This document shows positions 25,296 through 33,517 of a stretch of 64,000 nucleotides of DNA, one piece after another. Source of the stretch: JAXDJH01 sp034663635 (lineage in GTDB: Bacteria > Actinomycetota > CADDZG01 > WHSQ01); assembly GCA_034663635.1 (NCBI GenBank), contig JAXDJH010000022.1, forward strand, positions 1-64,000, given 5' to 3'. Numbering within the stretch: the first letter of the stretch is position 1; the number at the start of each line of letters is the position of its first letter. The notes beneath the pieces are model-generated. The model ran no database searches, was not told the DNA's origin, and was given only the letters and a program-made list of their open reading frames with translations. Made by a program: the position numbers and the translations under genes.

Positions 25296-26030
25296 GTGGA
25301 CGGGTGGGGGATCTCCACCTACGGGGATTCGATAGCGGACGTATACGACCAGCTCTACGAGAACCTCTTCGACAAAGAGGCCCAGGTCGAGATGCTGGCC
25401 GAGCTGGCGCGCGGGGGCCGGGCCCTCGAGCTCGCGATCGGCACGGGTCGTGTGGCCATCCCCTTGAAGGAAAAGGGCGTGGAGCTTCACGGGATAGACG
25501 CTTCTGCCGAGATGGTCGAGCGACTCCGAGCCAAGCCGGGCGGCAAGGACATCCCCGTGACGTACGGAGATTTCGCAGAGGTCGAGGTCGACGGCGAGTT
25601 CAAGTTGATCTTCTTGGTGTTCAACACGCTCTTCGCGCTGACCACGCAGGAAGACCAGATCCGTTGCTTCCGGAACGTGAGGGAGCATCTGACCGACGAC
25701 GGGACATTCGCCGTCTCCTGTTTCGTTCCCGACCTGACCCGTTACAACAGGGACCAGAACACCTACGTAACCGATGTGGGGATCGACAACTTCCACGTCG
25801 ACTTCTCCCGGCATGATCCTGTGAACCAGACGGTCAGCGTTGCTCACTTGATGGTTCGCGACGAGAAGTTCAAGATCTTCCCCGTCTTCCTTCGCTACGC
25901 ATGGCCGGCCGAGATCGACCTGATGGCGCGGCTCGCGGGACTCGAACTGAAGGCGCGTTACGGCGACTGGGATGGGTCGGCCTTCACGTCGAAGAGCGAA
26001 CAGCACGTTTCGTTGTACGGAAAGCCCTGA
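25296..26030 (+). CDS. SAM-dependent class I methyltransferase
   Basis: A 244-residue Rossmann-fold methyltransferase. Motif I, which binds S-adenosylmethionine, is ALELAIGTGRVAIPL (about residues 49-63). The acidic motif II is LHGIDASAEMVERL and motif IV lies in FKLIFLVFNTLFALTTQ. It belongs to the ubiE/small-molecule type; no target can be assigned. The GTG start follows a -10 box by 6 nt. It stands alone between a divergent glycosyltransferase and a secreted protein. Confidence 0.85.
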   Translation: MDGWGISTYGDSIADVYDQLYENLFDKEAQVEMLAELARGGRALELAIGTGRVAIPLKEKGVELHGIDASAEMVERLRAKPGGKDIPVTYGDFAEVEVDGEFKLIFLVFNTLFALTTQEDQIRCFRNVREHLTDDGTFAVSCFVPDLTRYNRDQNTYVTDVGIDNFHVDFSRHDPVNQTVSVAHLMVRDEKFKIFPVFLRYAWPAEIDLMARLAGLELKARYGDWDGSAFTSKSEQHVSLYGKP

Positions 26031-26070
26031 TTGCGCCTTTTGCGTAGGGCAGTGGAGCGCCCCGCACTGC

Positions 26071-26076
26071 TACCTT
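26071..26076 (+). promoter_or_regulatory. -10 box TACCTT for the secreted SURNod19-like gene
   Basis: TACCTT is followed by 6 nt and then the ATG. This is the same spacing as at the other leaderless candidates in the window. Confidence 0.45.
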
Positions 26077-26082
26077 GACTAG

Positions 26083-27024
26083 ATGCGCCTTACGAAGGTC
26101 TTAGCCGCGCTCGCTCTCTTGGGCGCGACCCTGGTAACGACGGCGCCAAGTGCCGAGGCCATCGATTCCAAGTGCGACCCGACGGACACGGGCTATACAT
26201 GCACGTACGGCCCCTTCACGCTCGACGAGCGCATGAATGTCTTCTTCGGAGTCGTTGAGTCGATCCCCGAGGCGGGTTACATCACGTCCGCACGAGCGAC
26301 ACTCCTGGATCACCAGGGCGATCCTCTGTCTCATCACATGGCCCATCTGCATCACGCGGTCTGGTTGAACGCGGATCGCAACGACTTGACCTGTCCGTCC
26401 TTGCCGGATCGGTTCTTCGCGACCGGTAAAGAACGCACGAAGATGCAGCTTCCCGAGGGCTACGGCTATTACTGGAGCCACGAAACATCTCAGAACTTCC
26501 CGCAAGCCGGCACGGATTGGGTCTTCAACGCGCACATCGACAACATGCATTCCGAGGTCGGTCACATCATGGACGTCTACGTGAAGCTCGACGTTGGTTT
26601 CGTGCCTGCGGCCGAAGGCGAGCTGATCGATACCACGCCGGCTTGGTTCGACATCTCCAATTGCACGAACGATTCGGAATTCCGCGTTCCCGCGGGCGAG
26701 GGTCGCTTCAAGAGAACCTGGAGCATCGGGATGTTGCGGAGCGGCCACTTCATCGCCATGTACGGCCACCTGCACGACCAGGGAGTGAAGCTCATCCTCC
26801 GCAATGAGACGACGGGGAGCGACATCTTCACCTCGCGTGCGCTCTACGAGTCCAAGAAGGAGCCCGGATATCTCACGTCGATGACGGGTTATTCGACGCT
26901 TCCCGGCGTGAGCGTTTCAGCCGGCGACAACATGAAGCTGACCGCGATCTACAAGAAGGGCAAGAAGCCGGTCACGGACGCGATGGGCATCATGCTCGGA
27001 GCGTTCGTCGCCGATCAGCCCTAA
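26083..27024 (+). CDS. Secreted His-rich protein, SURNod19-like
   Basis: A 313-residue exported protein with a clear signal peptide (residues 1-26, ending PSAEA). The mature part contains a histidine cluster, LSHHMAHLHHAVWLN, and later GHFIAMYGHLHDQGVKLIL plus HIDNMHSEVGHIMD. These look like metal-binding sites of a PHM-like (copper type II) beta-sandwich. The overall order resembles stress-upregulated Nod19 domain proteins. An enzymatic role is not proven. Two Cys in CDPTDTGYTC may form a disulfide. Its stop directly abuts the stop of the convergent TIGR03943 gene. Confidence 0.6.
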   Translation: MRLTKVLAALALLGATLVTTAPSAEAIDSKCDPTDTGYTCTYGPFTLDERMNVFFGVVESIPEAGYITSARATLLDHQGDPLSHHMAHLHHAVWLNADRNDLTCPSLPDRFFATGKERTKMQLPEGYGYYWSHETSQNFPQAGTDWVFNAHIDNMHSEVGHIMDVYVKLDVGFVPAAEGELIDTTPAWFDISNCTNDSEFRVPAGEGRFKRTWSIGMLRSGHFIAMYGHLHDQGVKLILRNETTGSDIFTSRALYESKKEPGYLTSMTGYSTLPGVSVSAGDNMKLTAIYKKGKKPVTDAMGIMLGAFVADQP

Positions 27025-27726
27025 CTACGGGTTCAGGTAGGGGTGCCGAGGCTTCGGCACCGGTTCGATCTTCGAAGCGTCCACGATCACCTCGCGACCG
27101 AGCGGGTACATGCTGCCCGTCACCCTCACCCAGTCGTCCTTTGCGAACTCGCCCGGTGGAACCCCCACAACTCGAACCTCCACTCCCAAGGCATCCGCGA
27201 CGCAGCACGAGATAAGGAAGCGCGTCAGCGTGAACTCGTCCGCGGGCTGGCCGGGGTCGCGGGTCACGAATCCCGTGAAATCCACCTCGGCGCCTGCTCG
27301 TTTGACCAGGGCCTTCATCGCCTCGCGGGATCGCAAGGCTCCGGCAACGTTGGCGAGGCTCAACTCGCCGGTTTCGATGTCGGCTGCTGAAGACGTGAAA
27401 CCGGCGCTCGAGAAGTTGGAGCGTCGAGACGCGGCGAATGAGGTCAACGACGCTGGCGGCAATGCCAGCACGGCGACCACGGGCAAGATCAAGGCCCCCA
27501 TCCCGAGCGCCTCCCTTGGCGCCAGCCGGTCGGGGCGTTTGTCCCTCGAAGTGAACAGGAGGCCGACCGTCGCGATCGTCAGAGCGATGGCTCCCATCGG
27601 CACCACCCAGTCGGTTCTCGACGACAGATAGAGAGCGGTTCGTCCGCTGAAGATCAGGAACCAGAACAATCCCGCCCAGCAAGCGAGGGTGAAGGCGCTC
27701 GCTATCGCGCGTGGCGACGGTCTCAT
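27025..27726 (-). CDS. TIGR03943/YcgQ-family membrane protein
   Basis: A 233-residue protein with three or four N-terminal membrane spans (to about residue 90) and an external C-terminal domain. That domain contains VDFTGFVTRDPGQ, the family's double Cys in RFLISCCVADALGVEV and VRVTGSMYPL. It corresponds to Bacillus YcgQ, almost always encoded beside a DUF318 permease, as here (ATGA overlap). The pair is often discussed in connection with metal (zinc) handling; this is family knowledge, not shown here. A paralogue is at 31045-31725. Confidence 0.82.
   Translation of the reverse strand: MRPSPRAIASAFTLACWAGLFWFLIFSGRTALYLSSRTDWVVPMGAIALTIATVGLLFTSRDKRPDRLAPREALGMGALILPVVAVLALPPASLTSFAASRRSNFSSAGFTSSAADIETGELSLANVAGALRSREAMKALVKRAGAEVDFTGFVTRDPGQPADEFTLTRFLISCCVADALGVEVRVVGVPPGEFAKDDWVRVTGSMYPLGREVIVDASKIEPVPKPRHPYLNP
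27042..27061. terminator. Hairpin inside the 3' end of the TIGR03943 gene
   Basis: Perfect 8-bp arms GGTGCCGA and TCGGCACC with a 4-nt loop. It starts 18 nt after the stop of the plus-strand SURNod19-like gene, within the last codons of the convergent gene. There is only a weak T-rich tail. Confidence 0.45.
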
Positions 27727-28721
27727 CCGAACACCACCTCGATCCACAATGTGCCGGCGAGCGTGACGGCGGCAACGCACAGGATCACCGTCCTGAAAAA
27801 GCGCGGACTGAACGTTGCCGAGTAGAGGATGCCCAATTTCGTGTCGACCATCGGGCCGAACACCAGGAAAGCGAGTTGCGCGCCGACCCCGAACTGCACG
27901 AACGATGCAGCGACGAACGCATCGGACTCCGAACAGAGCGACAGCAGGAACGCCAGACCCATCATCGCGATCAGGTCGATACCCGGGGTCCCCGCGACCG
28001 ACCCGATCGCCGACTGCGGAACGAAGGTCTGGAGTAGCCCTGCCACCACGGCCCCCAGAACGAGGTAGCGACCCATGAAGACGAAGTCGCCGGCGAGATG
28101 CGAGAAGAACGCCTTCGGCTTCGACTCCTCGTGTTCGTGTTCGTGAACCTCCTCGGGTTGAGCCCGCAGGAGCTCGGCCTTCGATCGCCCTGCGACGACC
28201 CATCCGACCGCCATCGCGGCGACGAGACCCAAACCGGCCCGGCCCAGCAGGATCGGCCACAACGTGTCGCGTCCGCGATAGGCGACGAAGGTCGATGCGA
28301 GAACGACCGGGTTCAGGATCGGAGCGGCGAGCATGAACGTGACCGCCGCGGACGGAGCAAGACCTTTCGAGATGAGCCGTCGTGCGACTGGCACGGATCC
28401 GCATTCGCAGACCGGGAACGCGAAGCCCGCCATGGCTGCTGCCGGAAGTTGAAGTGGACGGGGGAGGCCCGTGAGGCGTTCGAAAACGCGAGCCGGGACG
28501 AACACCTCGATCGCCGCGGAGACGATCGCCCCGATCAGGATGAACGGCATCGCTTCGATCAGGAGCGAGCCGAAGACGAGGACGAAGTTTTGAGCGGCAG
28601 CGATCCGCTGGGGGTCGGTGACGTGCAGAACGATGCCTATCGCGGCAAGAGCGACGACGACGCCGGCAGCGGTCCTCCACGAAGCGGAGTCGCGCGGCAA
28701 CGGTTGGGCGATATCGACCAT
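27723..28721 (-). CDS. DUF318/YcgR-type permease with His-rich loop
   Basis: A 332-residue integral membrane permease with about eight spans. The family motif CECGSVPVARRLISKG lies in a membrane-proximal loop, followed by APILNPVVLAST. The second half has LSLCSESDAFVA. A cytoplasmic loop, QPEEVHEHEHEESKP, is rich in His and Glu and could bind metal. It forms a translationally coupled unit with TIGR03943 downstream and the inactive phosphatase homologue upstream (TGATG overlap). ATG 28721 is preferred over the TTG two codons earlier. Confidence 0.85.
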   Translation of the reverse strand: MVDIAQPLPRDSASWRTAAGVVVALAAIGIVLHVTDPQRIAAAQNFVLVFGSLLIEAMPFILIGAIVSAAIEVFVPARVFERLTGLPRPLQLPAAAMAGFAFPVCECGSVPVARRLISKGLAPSAAVTFMLAAPILNPVVLASTFVAYRGRDTLWPILLGRAGLGLVAAMAVGWVVAGRSKAELLRAQPEEVHEHEHEESKPKAFFSHLAGDFVFMGRYLVLGAVVAGLLQTFVPQSAIGSVAGTPGIDLIAMMGLAFLLSLCSESDAFVAASFVQFGVGAQLAFLVFGPMVDTKLGILYSATFSPRFFRTVILCVAAVTLAGTLWIEVVFG

Positions 28722-30037
28722 CAGCAATACCTCTTGAAGGAAACGGCTATGGCGGGGAAGACGTCCTTGAACATCGGGCCCCCCGACTGATCCTCGAGCT
28801 CCCGCATCCCCTTAAGCACCTCGTCCTCGCTGAGCGCTTTGTCGACGAGCACCTCCTGATCGAGGAAGACCCCTCCTGGTACCGACGCTTCAACCACGCC
28901 CGGCGTTGCAAGGGCACTCTCGAGAGCCGAAGCCACATCGTCGCCGTTGAGCTTTGCGTCCGTGACGGTCGAGCCCGTGGCCGTGACCACGATTGCCACT
29001 GATCCTCCGGCCGCTTCCAGCGCAGCGTCGACCGCGGCCCCGATCCGGTCGTCCATCCCGCTCGGTTCACCCTCCAGCGAATACGCGAGAACGTCCGTCG
29101 TGTCGTCGGCGCCGTAGCCGTCTGCAAGCGTTCGGGTCAGAGCCTTCTCAGCGCCTTTGCCGGTCGGTGCATAGCTCACGTCGTCCGAGTCGACGTCGAC
29201 GTACCACTCGCCTCCGATCAAGCCGCGCGCGGAGGAGTTGGCAGCGACAAGTCCGATCCGCGGCTCTTGATCCAATCGCTCGTCGAGGTCATCTCCGAGC
29301 GTTGCGATGATCGAAAGGGGACTGTTCGGTCCCCATGACCGAACGAGACGCCCCTCGTCGTCGCGCACGAGTGTGCCCGTTATTCCATGCTGAGATGGAA
29401 TGCCCCCGGTTCCGATGGTCGTCATCACGGCCGTCGGGTCGGACGGACTCGATCCGATCGAGGCGTTCATCGTTCCGGCACCGTCGCTGATGAGCGCGTC
29501 CAGCCTCGGCCACTCGCCCGACGCGATCTCGGACGAGCCAACTCCGCTCAACACGATCTCGAGAACCAGTCGCGGAGCGTCTCCCGAAGCCACCCCTTCG
29601 ATCGCAGCTCCGGATCGCACTTCGGGGTGAGGCCGGTTGAACCCGATGATCCGGGCGATCGTCGGAGCGACGTCGTCCAGAGAGGTTCCGTCCGGGATCT
29701 TCGCCGAGGGGATGACCCCGGTGCCGGAGAACACGAGCGGGACGTTCGACTCCACCCCTCCAGTTCCCGGCCAGACAACTCCAGGCGCCGATCCGCTTCC
29801 ACCCGCGATGCCCGACGGTTTGGCCACCCCCAGAACGTCGGGCGAACGCCCCTCCCGGAAGCCCGCGGCTATCGGATCTCGGAGAGCGGACGGCAGCGAG
29901 CAGAAGGGAACTTCGGCAACGGGCCCGTCATCGTTCGAGCACGAGCGCCCGACGCAGAACACCCGGAGAGTGAATGCAGGTAGGGCTACGAGGGCGGCAA
30001 CCACGATCGCGGTCACCAGACGGCGGTCAAGCGACAC
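28721..30037 (-). CDS. Catalytically dead paralogue of the permuted alkaline-phosphatase family
   Basis: A 438-residue membrane-anchored protein (span about 8-25) with the same module order as the five permuted phosphatases nearby. It has GRSPDVLGV, NVPLVFSGTGVI, SLDDVAPTIARIIGF, then IGSSPSDPTAVMTTIGTG and SQHGITG. Every catalytic position is altered. The first-module His is gone. The Asp of VVWDGGGW is Ser164 in VLSGVGS. The nucleophile Thr is replaced by Pro201 with a shifted Thr. The D-x3-H ligand pair is missing, and the ADHG motif has become TATGST. It is about 100-140 residues shorter. The frame is intact, so it looks like a maintained pseudoenzyme, perhaps a scaffold or substrate-binding partner. 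Confidence 0.75.
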   Translation of the reverse strand: MSLDRRLVTAIVVAALVALPAFTLRVFCVGRSCSNDDGPVAEVPFCSLPSALRDPIAAGFREGRSPDVLGVAKPSGIAGGSGSAPGVVWPGTGGVESNVPLVFSGTGVIPSAKIPDGTSLDDVAPTIARIIGFNRPHPEVRSGAAIEGVASGDAPRLVLEIVLSGVGSSEIASGEWPRLDALISDGAGTMNASIGSSPSDPTAVMTTIGTGGIPSQHGITGTLVRDDEGRLVRSWGPNSPLSIIATLGDDLDERLDQEPRIGLVAANSSARGLIGGEWYVDVDSDDVSYAPTGKGAEKALTRTLADGYGADDTTDVLAYSLEGEPSGMDDRIGAAVDAALEAAGGSVAIVVTATGSTVTDAKLNGDDVASALESALATPGVVEASVPGGVFLDQEVLVDKALSEDEVLKGMRELEDQSGGPMFKDVFPAIAVSFKRYC

Positions 30038-30044
30038 GAGTCTG

Positions 30045-30054
30045 ACGTTACCGT
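30045..30054. promoter_or_regulatory. Overlapping divergent -10 boxes TAACGT / TACCGT
   Basis: On the minus strand TAACGT (30050-30045) is followed by 7 nt and the GTG of the pseudo-phosphatase gene. On the plus strand TACCGT (30049-30054) is followed by 7 nt and GTG 30062 of the permease. The two boxes overlap by 2 bp, so both operons would start leaderless from one site. Confidence 0.55.
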
Positions 30055-30061
30055 GGGAGTT

Positions 30062-31048
30062 GTGGCTACTTTGGAACCCGCCCTCGATCGTAGGGCGGCG
30101 CCGCGCGGGCTTTTTCTCATCTTCGTCGTCATCGCTGCAGTGGCGCTGGGGCGCGCCGTCGATCTCGGCCGGTTTGCGGCAGTCGAGAGTTTCGCCCTTG
30201 TCTTCACATCCATCGTGGTCGAGGCATTGCCTTTCGTGCTCATGGGGGCACTCGTTTCCGCGGTGATCGAGGTTTACGTCCCGGAGACGACGTTCGCTCG
30301 CATCGGCTCATGGCCCGTGGCGGTGCAGCTGCCGGTGGCCGCTCTTGGTGGCTTCGCCTTTCCCGTCTGCGAGTGCGGTTCTGTCCCGGTCGCTCGGCGA
30401 CTCATCTCGCGAGGCCTTCATCCCGGCGCGGGCATCGCGTTCATGCTGGCATCGCCGATCCTCAATCCGATAGTTCTGACCTCGACGCTCGTGGCTTACC
30501 GGGGTCGCGGGGTCGCGTGGGAGATGGTCGCGGGCCGGGCCGGACTCGGCTTGATCCTTGCATTGACGGCAGGGTGGGCGCTCGGACACGACGCAGAGGA
30601 TCTCCTGCGTGAGCGCGTCGAGCCGGAAACACAAGAGCACACCAACAAGCGGCGTGCTCTTGTGGATCACCTGGCCTCGGACTTCTTTTTCATGGGTCGT
30701 TTCGTAGTCGCGGGGGCCGCGCTTGCCGCGACGCTGCAGACATTGATCCCTCAAAGCTTGGTCTCGGGCGTTGCGCGAACGCCGATCGTCGGCTCTCTCG
30801 CTCTCATGGGCATCGCGTTCGTTCTGTCGTTGTGCTCAGAGGCCGACGCGTTCGTGGCCGTTTCTCTCACGCCGTTCCCGCTCGGCTCGCAACTAGCGTT
30901 TCTGGTGTTCGGGCCCGTCGTGGATGCGAAACTCGCTTTTCTTTACAGCGCGGCCTTCAGACGCAAGTTCGTCGGTCGTCTCGTGCTGATCGCGATCCCC
31001 GTCGTGCTCGCCGGATCCCTCTGGTTCGAGGCGGTGGTAGGGCGGTGA
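30062..31048 (+). CDS. DUF318/YcgR-type permease, second copy
   Basis: A 328-residue permease paralogous to the one at 27723-28721. It keeps CECGSVPVARRLISRG, SPILNPIVLTST and LSLCSEADAFVA. The His-rich loop of the first copy is reduced here to EPETQEHTNKR, so metal handling may differ. GTG 30062 is chosen because it lies 7 nt after a -10 box; GTG 30053 would add three residues but falls inside that box. It overlaps the TIGR03943 gene (GTGA) in a three-gene unit that mirrors the neighbouring minus-strand operon. Confidence 0.85.
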   Translation: MATLEPALDRRAAPRGLFLIFVVIAAVALGRAVDLGRFAAVESFALVFTSIVVEALPFVLMGALVSAVIEVYVPETTFARIGSWPVAVQLPVAALGGFAFPVCECGSVPVARRLISRGLHPGAGIAFMLASPILNPIVLTSTLVAYRGRGVAWEMVAGRAGLGLILALTAGWALGHDAEDLLRERVEPETQEHTNKRRALVDHLASDFFFMGRFVVAGAALAATLQTLIPQSLVSGVARTPIVGSLALMGIAFVLSLCSEADAFVAVSLTPFPLGSQLAFLVFGPVVDAKLAFLYSAAFRRKFVGRLVLIAIPVVLAGSLWFEAVVGR

Positions 31049-31725
31049 TCGACCGGGTGCTCGCACTTCGTGGGTCCGTCCTGGCGACCTGGGCAGGCTT
31101 CTTCGCTTGGCTTTGGTTCAGCGGCGAGCGGTCCCGCTACCTCGGGCCCCGTACCTATTGGGTTGTCGCGTTCGGGGCTATCGCTCTGACCGTGGCGGCC
31201 CTCGCGCATCTCGGAGCTCTCCGTGGGCGGGACAGGCGACCGGACAGGCTCCAGGTCCTTGGCGCGATCGTGATGGTGGTGCCGGTACTTCTCGTGATCC
31301 TCGTCCCGCGCCCGAATCTCGGCGCGCTTGCAGCGGCAAGGCGAAGCTCCGGCGGGATAGCCGCGTTTCTTCCAGCGCCGGACCCCAACGGCGAGGTGTC
31401 GTTTCGCGAGTTGCACTATGCAGCGGACTCTCCCGACTACGCGGCGCGCGCCGGGATCTCGGAGGGCATGCCGATCGACCTGACAGGTTTCGTGACTCAC
31501 GATGGCGGAATCCAGTTGACGCGCTTCTACGTTTCATGCTGCGCGGCGGACGCGATCCCGTATTCGGTGCGGATCACGTGGAAAGGCGGGACTACGAAGG
31601 ACTACCCCGACGACACTTGGCTTCACGTCACCGGCGAGGTGGTGAAGGAAGCCGGCGGATACGTCGTCTACGCCTCGGGCGGGATCGAGACGATCGCGGC
31701 TCCTAAAGATCCGTACCTGTACTAG
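31045..31725 (+). CDS. TIGR03943/YcgQ-family membrane protein, second copy
   Basis: A 226-residue paralogue of the protein at 27025-27726. N-terminal membrane spans include ATWAGFFAWLWFSGERSRYL. An external domain has IDLTGFVTHDGG, the double Cys in RFYVSCCAADAIPYSV and LHVTGEVVKEAGGYVVYAS. The GTG start overlaps the permease stop. Reading further upstream runs into the permease gene in another frame and is rejected. It probably forms a complex with that permease, as in other bacteria. Confidence 0.82.
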   Translation: MIDRVLALRGSVLATWAGFFAWLWFSGERSRYLGPRTYWVVAFGAIALTVAALAHLGALRGRDRRPDRLQVLGAIVMVVPVLLVILVPRPNLGALAAARRSSGGIAAFLPAPDPNGEVSFRELHYAADSPDYAARAGISEGMPIDLTGFVTHDGGIQLTRFYVSCCAADAIPYSVRITWKGGTTKDYPDDTWLHVTGEVVKEAGGYVVYASGGIETIAAPKDPYLY

Positions 31726-31728
31726 TCT
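31723..31728 (+). promoter_or_regulatory. -10 box TAGTCT starting at the TIGR03943 stop codon
   Basis: The stop codon TAG is the first half of TAGTCT. A transcript from about 31735 would have a 28-nt leader with AAGGAG before the TTG start of the phosphatase-like gene. Confidence 0.4.
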
Positions 31729-31762
31729 GCCGCCCGTACCGATTCCCTAAGGAGCTCACGCC

Positions 31763-33508
31763 TTGTCCAAGCGCGTCCTGATCGTCGTTGCCATCGCCGT
31801 CCTGGCGGGCGTGGCGGCCGCATGGGTGCTCCGTCCCGCTCGGGGAGTCCCGGAGGGCGCTCCTACCGAGGACGAGATGGCGGCCTCTATCGGAGCGCAC
31901 GTGATGGAGCACCTGCACAACGGAGCCGTCCCCGGCCGAGCCGGCGATCTGATGCTCGTGCCGAAGCCCAACAGCTTCCTGATCGGCGAGTGGGATCTCG
32001 AGACGCTCGGGAGCGACACGCCAACGACGTCGACTTCGCATCCGAATCCTTGGAACTATCTGACCCGCGTTCCGATCATCATGAGCGGAGACGGGATCGA
32101 GGCCGGTCGCACTGCAACAGACGAGGTCGACATCTCCGAGGTCGCGCCGACCTATTCGTCGATCCTCGGCGGCGTTGATGGCTTCGACGTCGAATCGTCT
32201 CCTCTTCCCGGCATCGAAACCGAACACAAACCGAAAGTGATCTTCACGGTAGTGATCGACGGCGGAGGATGGAACGACCTGCAACAGCATGCCGACTCCT
32301 GGCCGTTCATCAACTCATTGCGAGACATGGGAACCACCTTCGTCAACGCGACGATCGGATCGGCCCCCTCGATCACGGGCGCGCTTCATGCGACCTTTGG
32401 TACCGGGGTGTATCCCAAGGATCACGGGATCAATGGCAACCAGATGCGCGATCCGAACGGCGAGAACGTCGACACGTGGCTCGACAACGCGGATCCCCGC
32501 TATCTCAATGTTCCGACGGTGAGCGAACTGTGGGACGAACAGAACGACAACAAGCCGATAGTTGCCACGGTGTCATACGAGGGGTGGCACCTCGGCATGA
32601 TCGGCCATGGAGCACAACGAGACGGCGGCGACAAGGATCTCGCCGCGCTGTGGAGCCCCGAGGAGAACGCATGGTGGATCAACGACGACTTCTACGAACT
32701 TCCGAAGGAGCTGCAGACCACCGACATCGCGACGCTCGAGTCGTACGAGGAAGCGCTGGATGGGCGAGACGGGCTCGACGACGGTAGTTGGTACGGACAC
32801 ACATTGGACGACATCCGGGCCGAGAGCGGAGGTGCGCTGCTGGTGCGACCGGGGACGCCCGCCTTCGTTCAGTTCACCGGCGACGCGGTGGTGGACATGA
32901 TCCGCCACGAAGACATAGGTACCGATGACATCACCGACATGGTCTGGATCGAGATGAAGATGCCCGACTACGCGGGCCACGCGTGGAACATGATCAATCG
33001 CGAACAAGAGGACGTCCTTCGCGAGACCGATCGCCAGATCCAGAGGTTCCATGAGGAGCTCGAACGGATCGTTGGCAAGAACAACTTCGTGTTCACCGTC
33101 TCGGCGGACCACGGCCAGCAGCCATTGCCGGACCTCTACGGAGGGTGGCGCATCAACTCGAAGGAGCTCCAGCGCGACATCAACGACCGATTCGGGAGCA
33201 TCGTCGAGAAGGTCACGCCCGTGGACGTCTATTTCGATCTCGAAGCTCTCGATCGAGAAGGTGTCGATGTCGAGGATGTCGCTCGCTACATCGGGACCTA
33301 CACGCTTGGAGACAACATCCCTGATGGTGCTCCCGGCGCCAAGTTCGTCCCCGAGGCGCGTCTCGATGAGCTCCTATTCGCCGGTGGTTTCACCGTTGAC
33401 TATCTCTCGAAGCTGACGCCGGACAAGATCGCGTCATTCGGATGCGGCGATTACCCCGAGGGAAACTTCTCGATCACGGGGCCGTGCTCCGACCAAGGCG
33501 ACGGGTAG
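31763..33508 (+). CDS. Circularly permuted alkaline-phosphatase-superfamily protein 1
   Basis: A 581-residue membrane-anchored enzyme (span about 4-21), facing outward. Module A (about 55-135) carries GRAGDLMLVP, STSHPNPWNYLTRVPIIMSG and DISEVAPTYSSIL. Module B carries VVIDGGGWNDL (Asp166), GSAPSITGALHATFGTG (nucleophile Thr205), KMPDYAGHAWN (Asp402, His406) and SADHGQQP (Asp449, His450). His93 of module A matches the last zinc ligand of PafA-type enzymes, which normally sits C-terminal. A complete two-zinc site is therefore present in permuted order. Likely a phosphodiesterase or phosphatase; substrate unknown. The TTG start has AAGGAG upstream. It ends a permease-TIGR03943 unit. Confidence 0.8.
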   Translation: MSKRVLIVVAIAVLAGVAAAWVLRPARGVPEGAPTEDEMAASIGAHVMEHLHNGAVPGRAGDLMLVPKPNSFLIGEWDLETLGSDTPTTSTSHPNPWNYLTRVPIIMSGDGIEAGRTATDEVDISEVAPTYSSILGGVDGFDVESSPLPGIETEHKPKVIFTVVIDGGGWNDLQQHADSWPFINSLRDMGTTFVNATIGSAPSITGALHATFGTGVYPKDHGINGNQMRDPNGENVDTWLDNADPRYLNVPTVSELWDEQNDNKPIVATVSYEGWHLGMIGHGAQRDGGDKDLAALWSPEENAWWINDDFYELPKELQTTDIATLESYEEALDGRDGLDDGSWYGHTLDDIRAESGGALLVRPGTPAFVQFTGDAVVDMIRHEDIGTDDITDMVWIEMKMPDYAGHAWNMINREQEDVLRETDRQIQRFHEELERIVGKNNFVFTVSADHGQQPLPDLYGGWRINSKELQRDINDRFGSIVEKVTPVDVYFDLEALDREGVDVEDVARYIGTYTLGDNIPDGAPGAKFVPEARLDELLFAGGFTVDYLSKLTPDKIASFGCGDYPEGNFSITGPCSDQGDG

Positions 33509-33511
33509 GGT
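33506..33511 (+). promoter_or_regulatory. -10 box TAGGGT starting at the phosphatase stop codon
   Basis: The stop TAG of the preceding gene is the first half of TAGGGT. It is followed by 6 nt and the ATG of the MFS gene, a leaderless layout. Confidence 0.45.
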
Positions 33512-33517
33512 CCCGGG

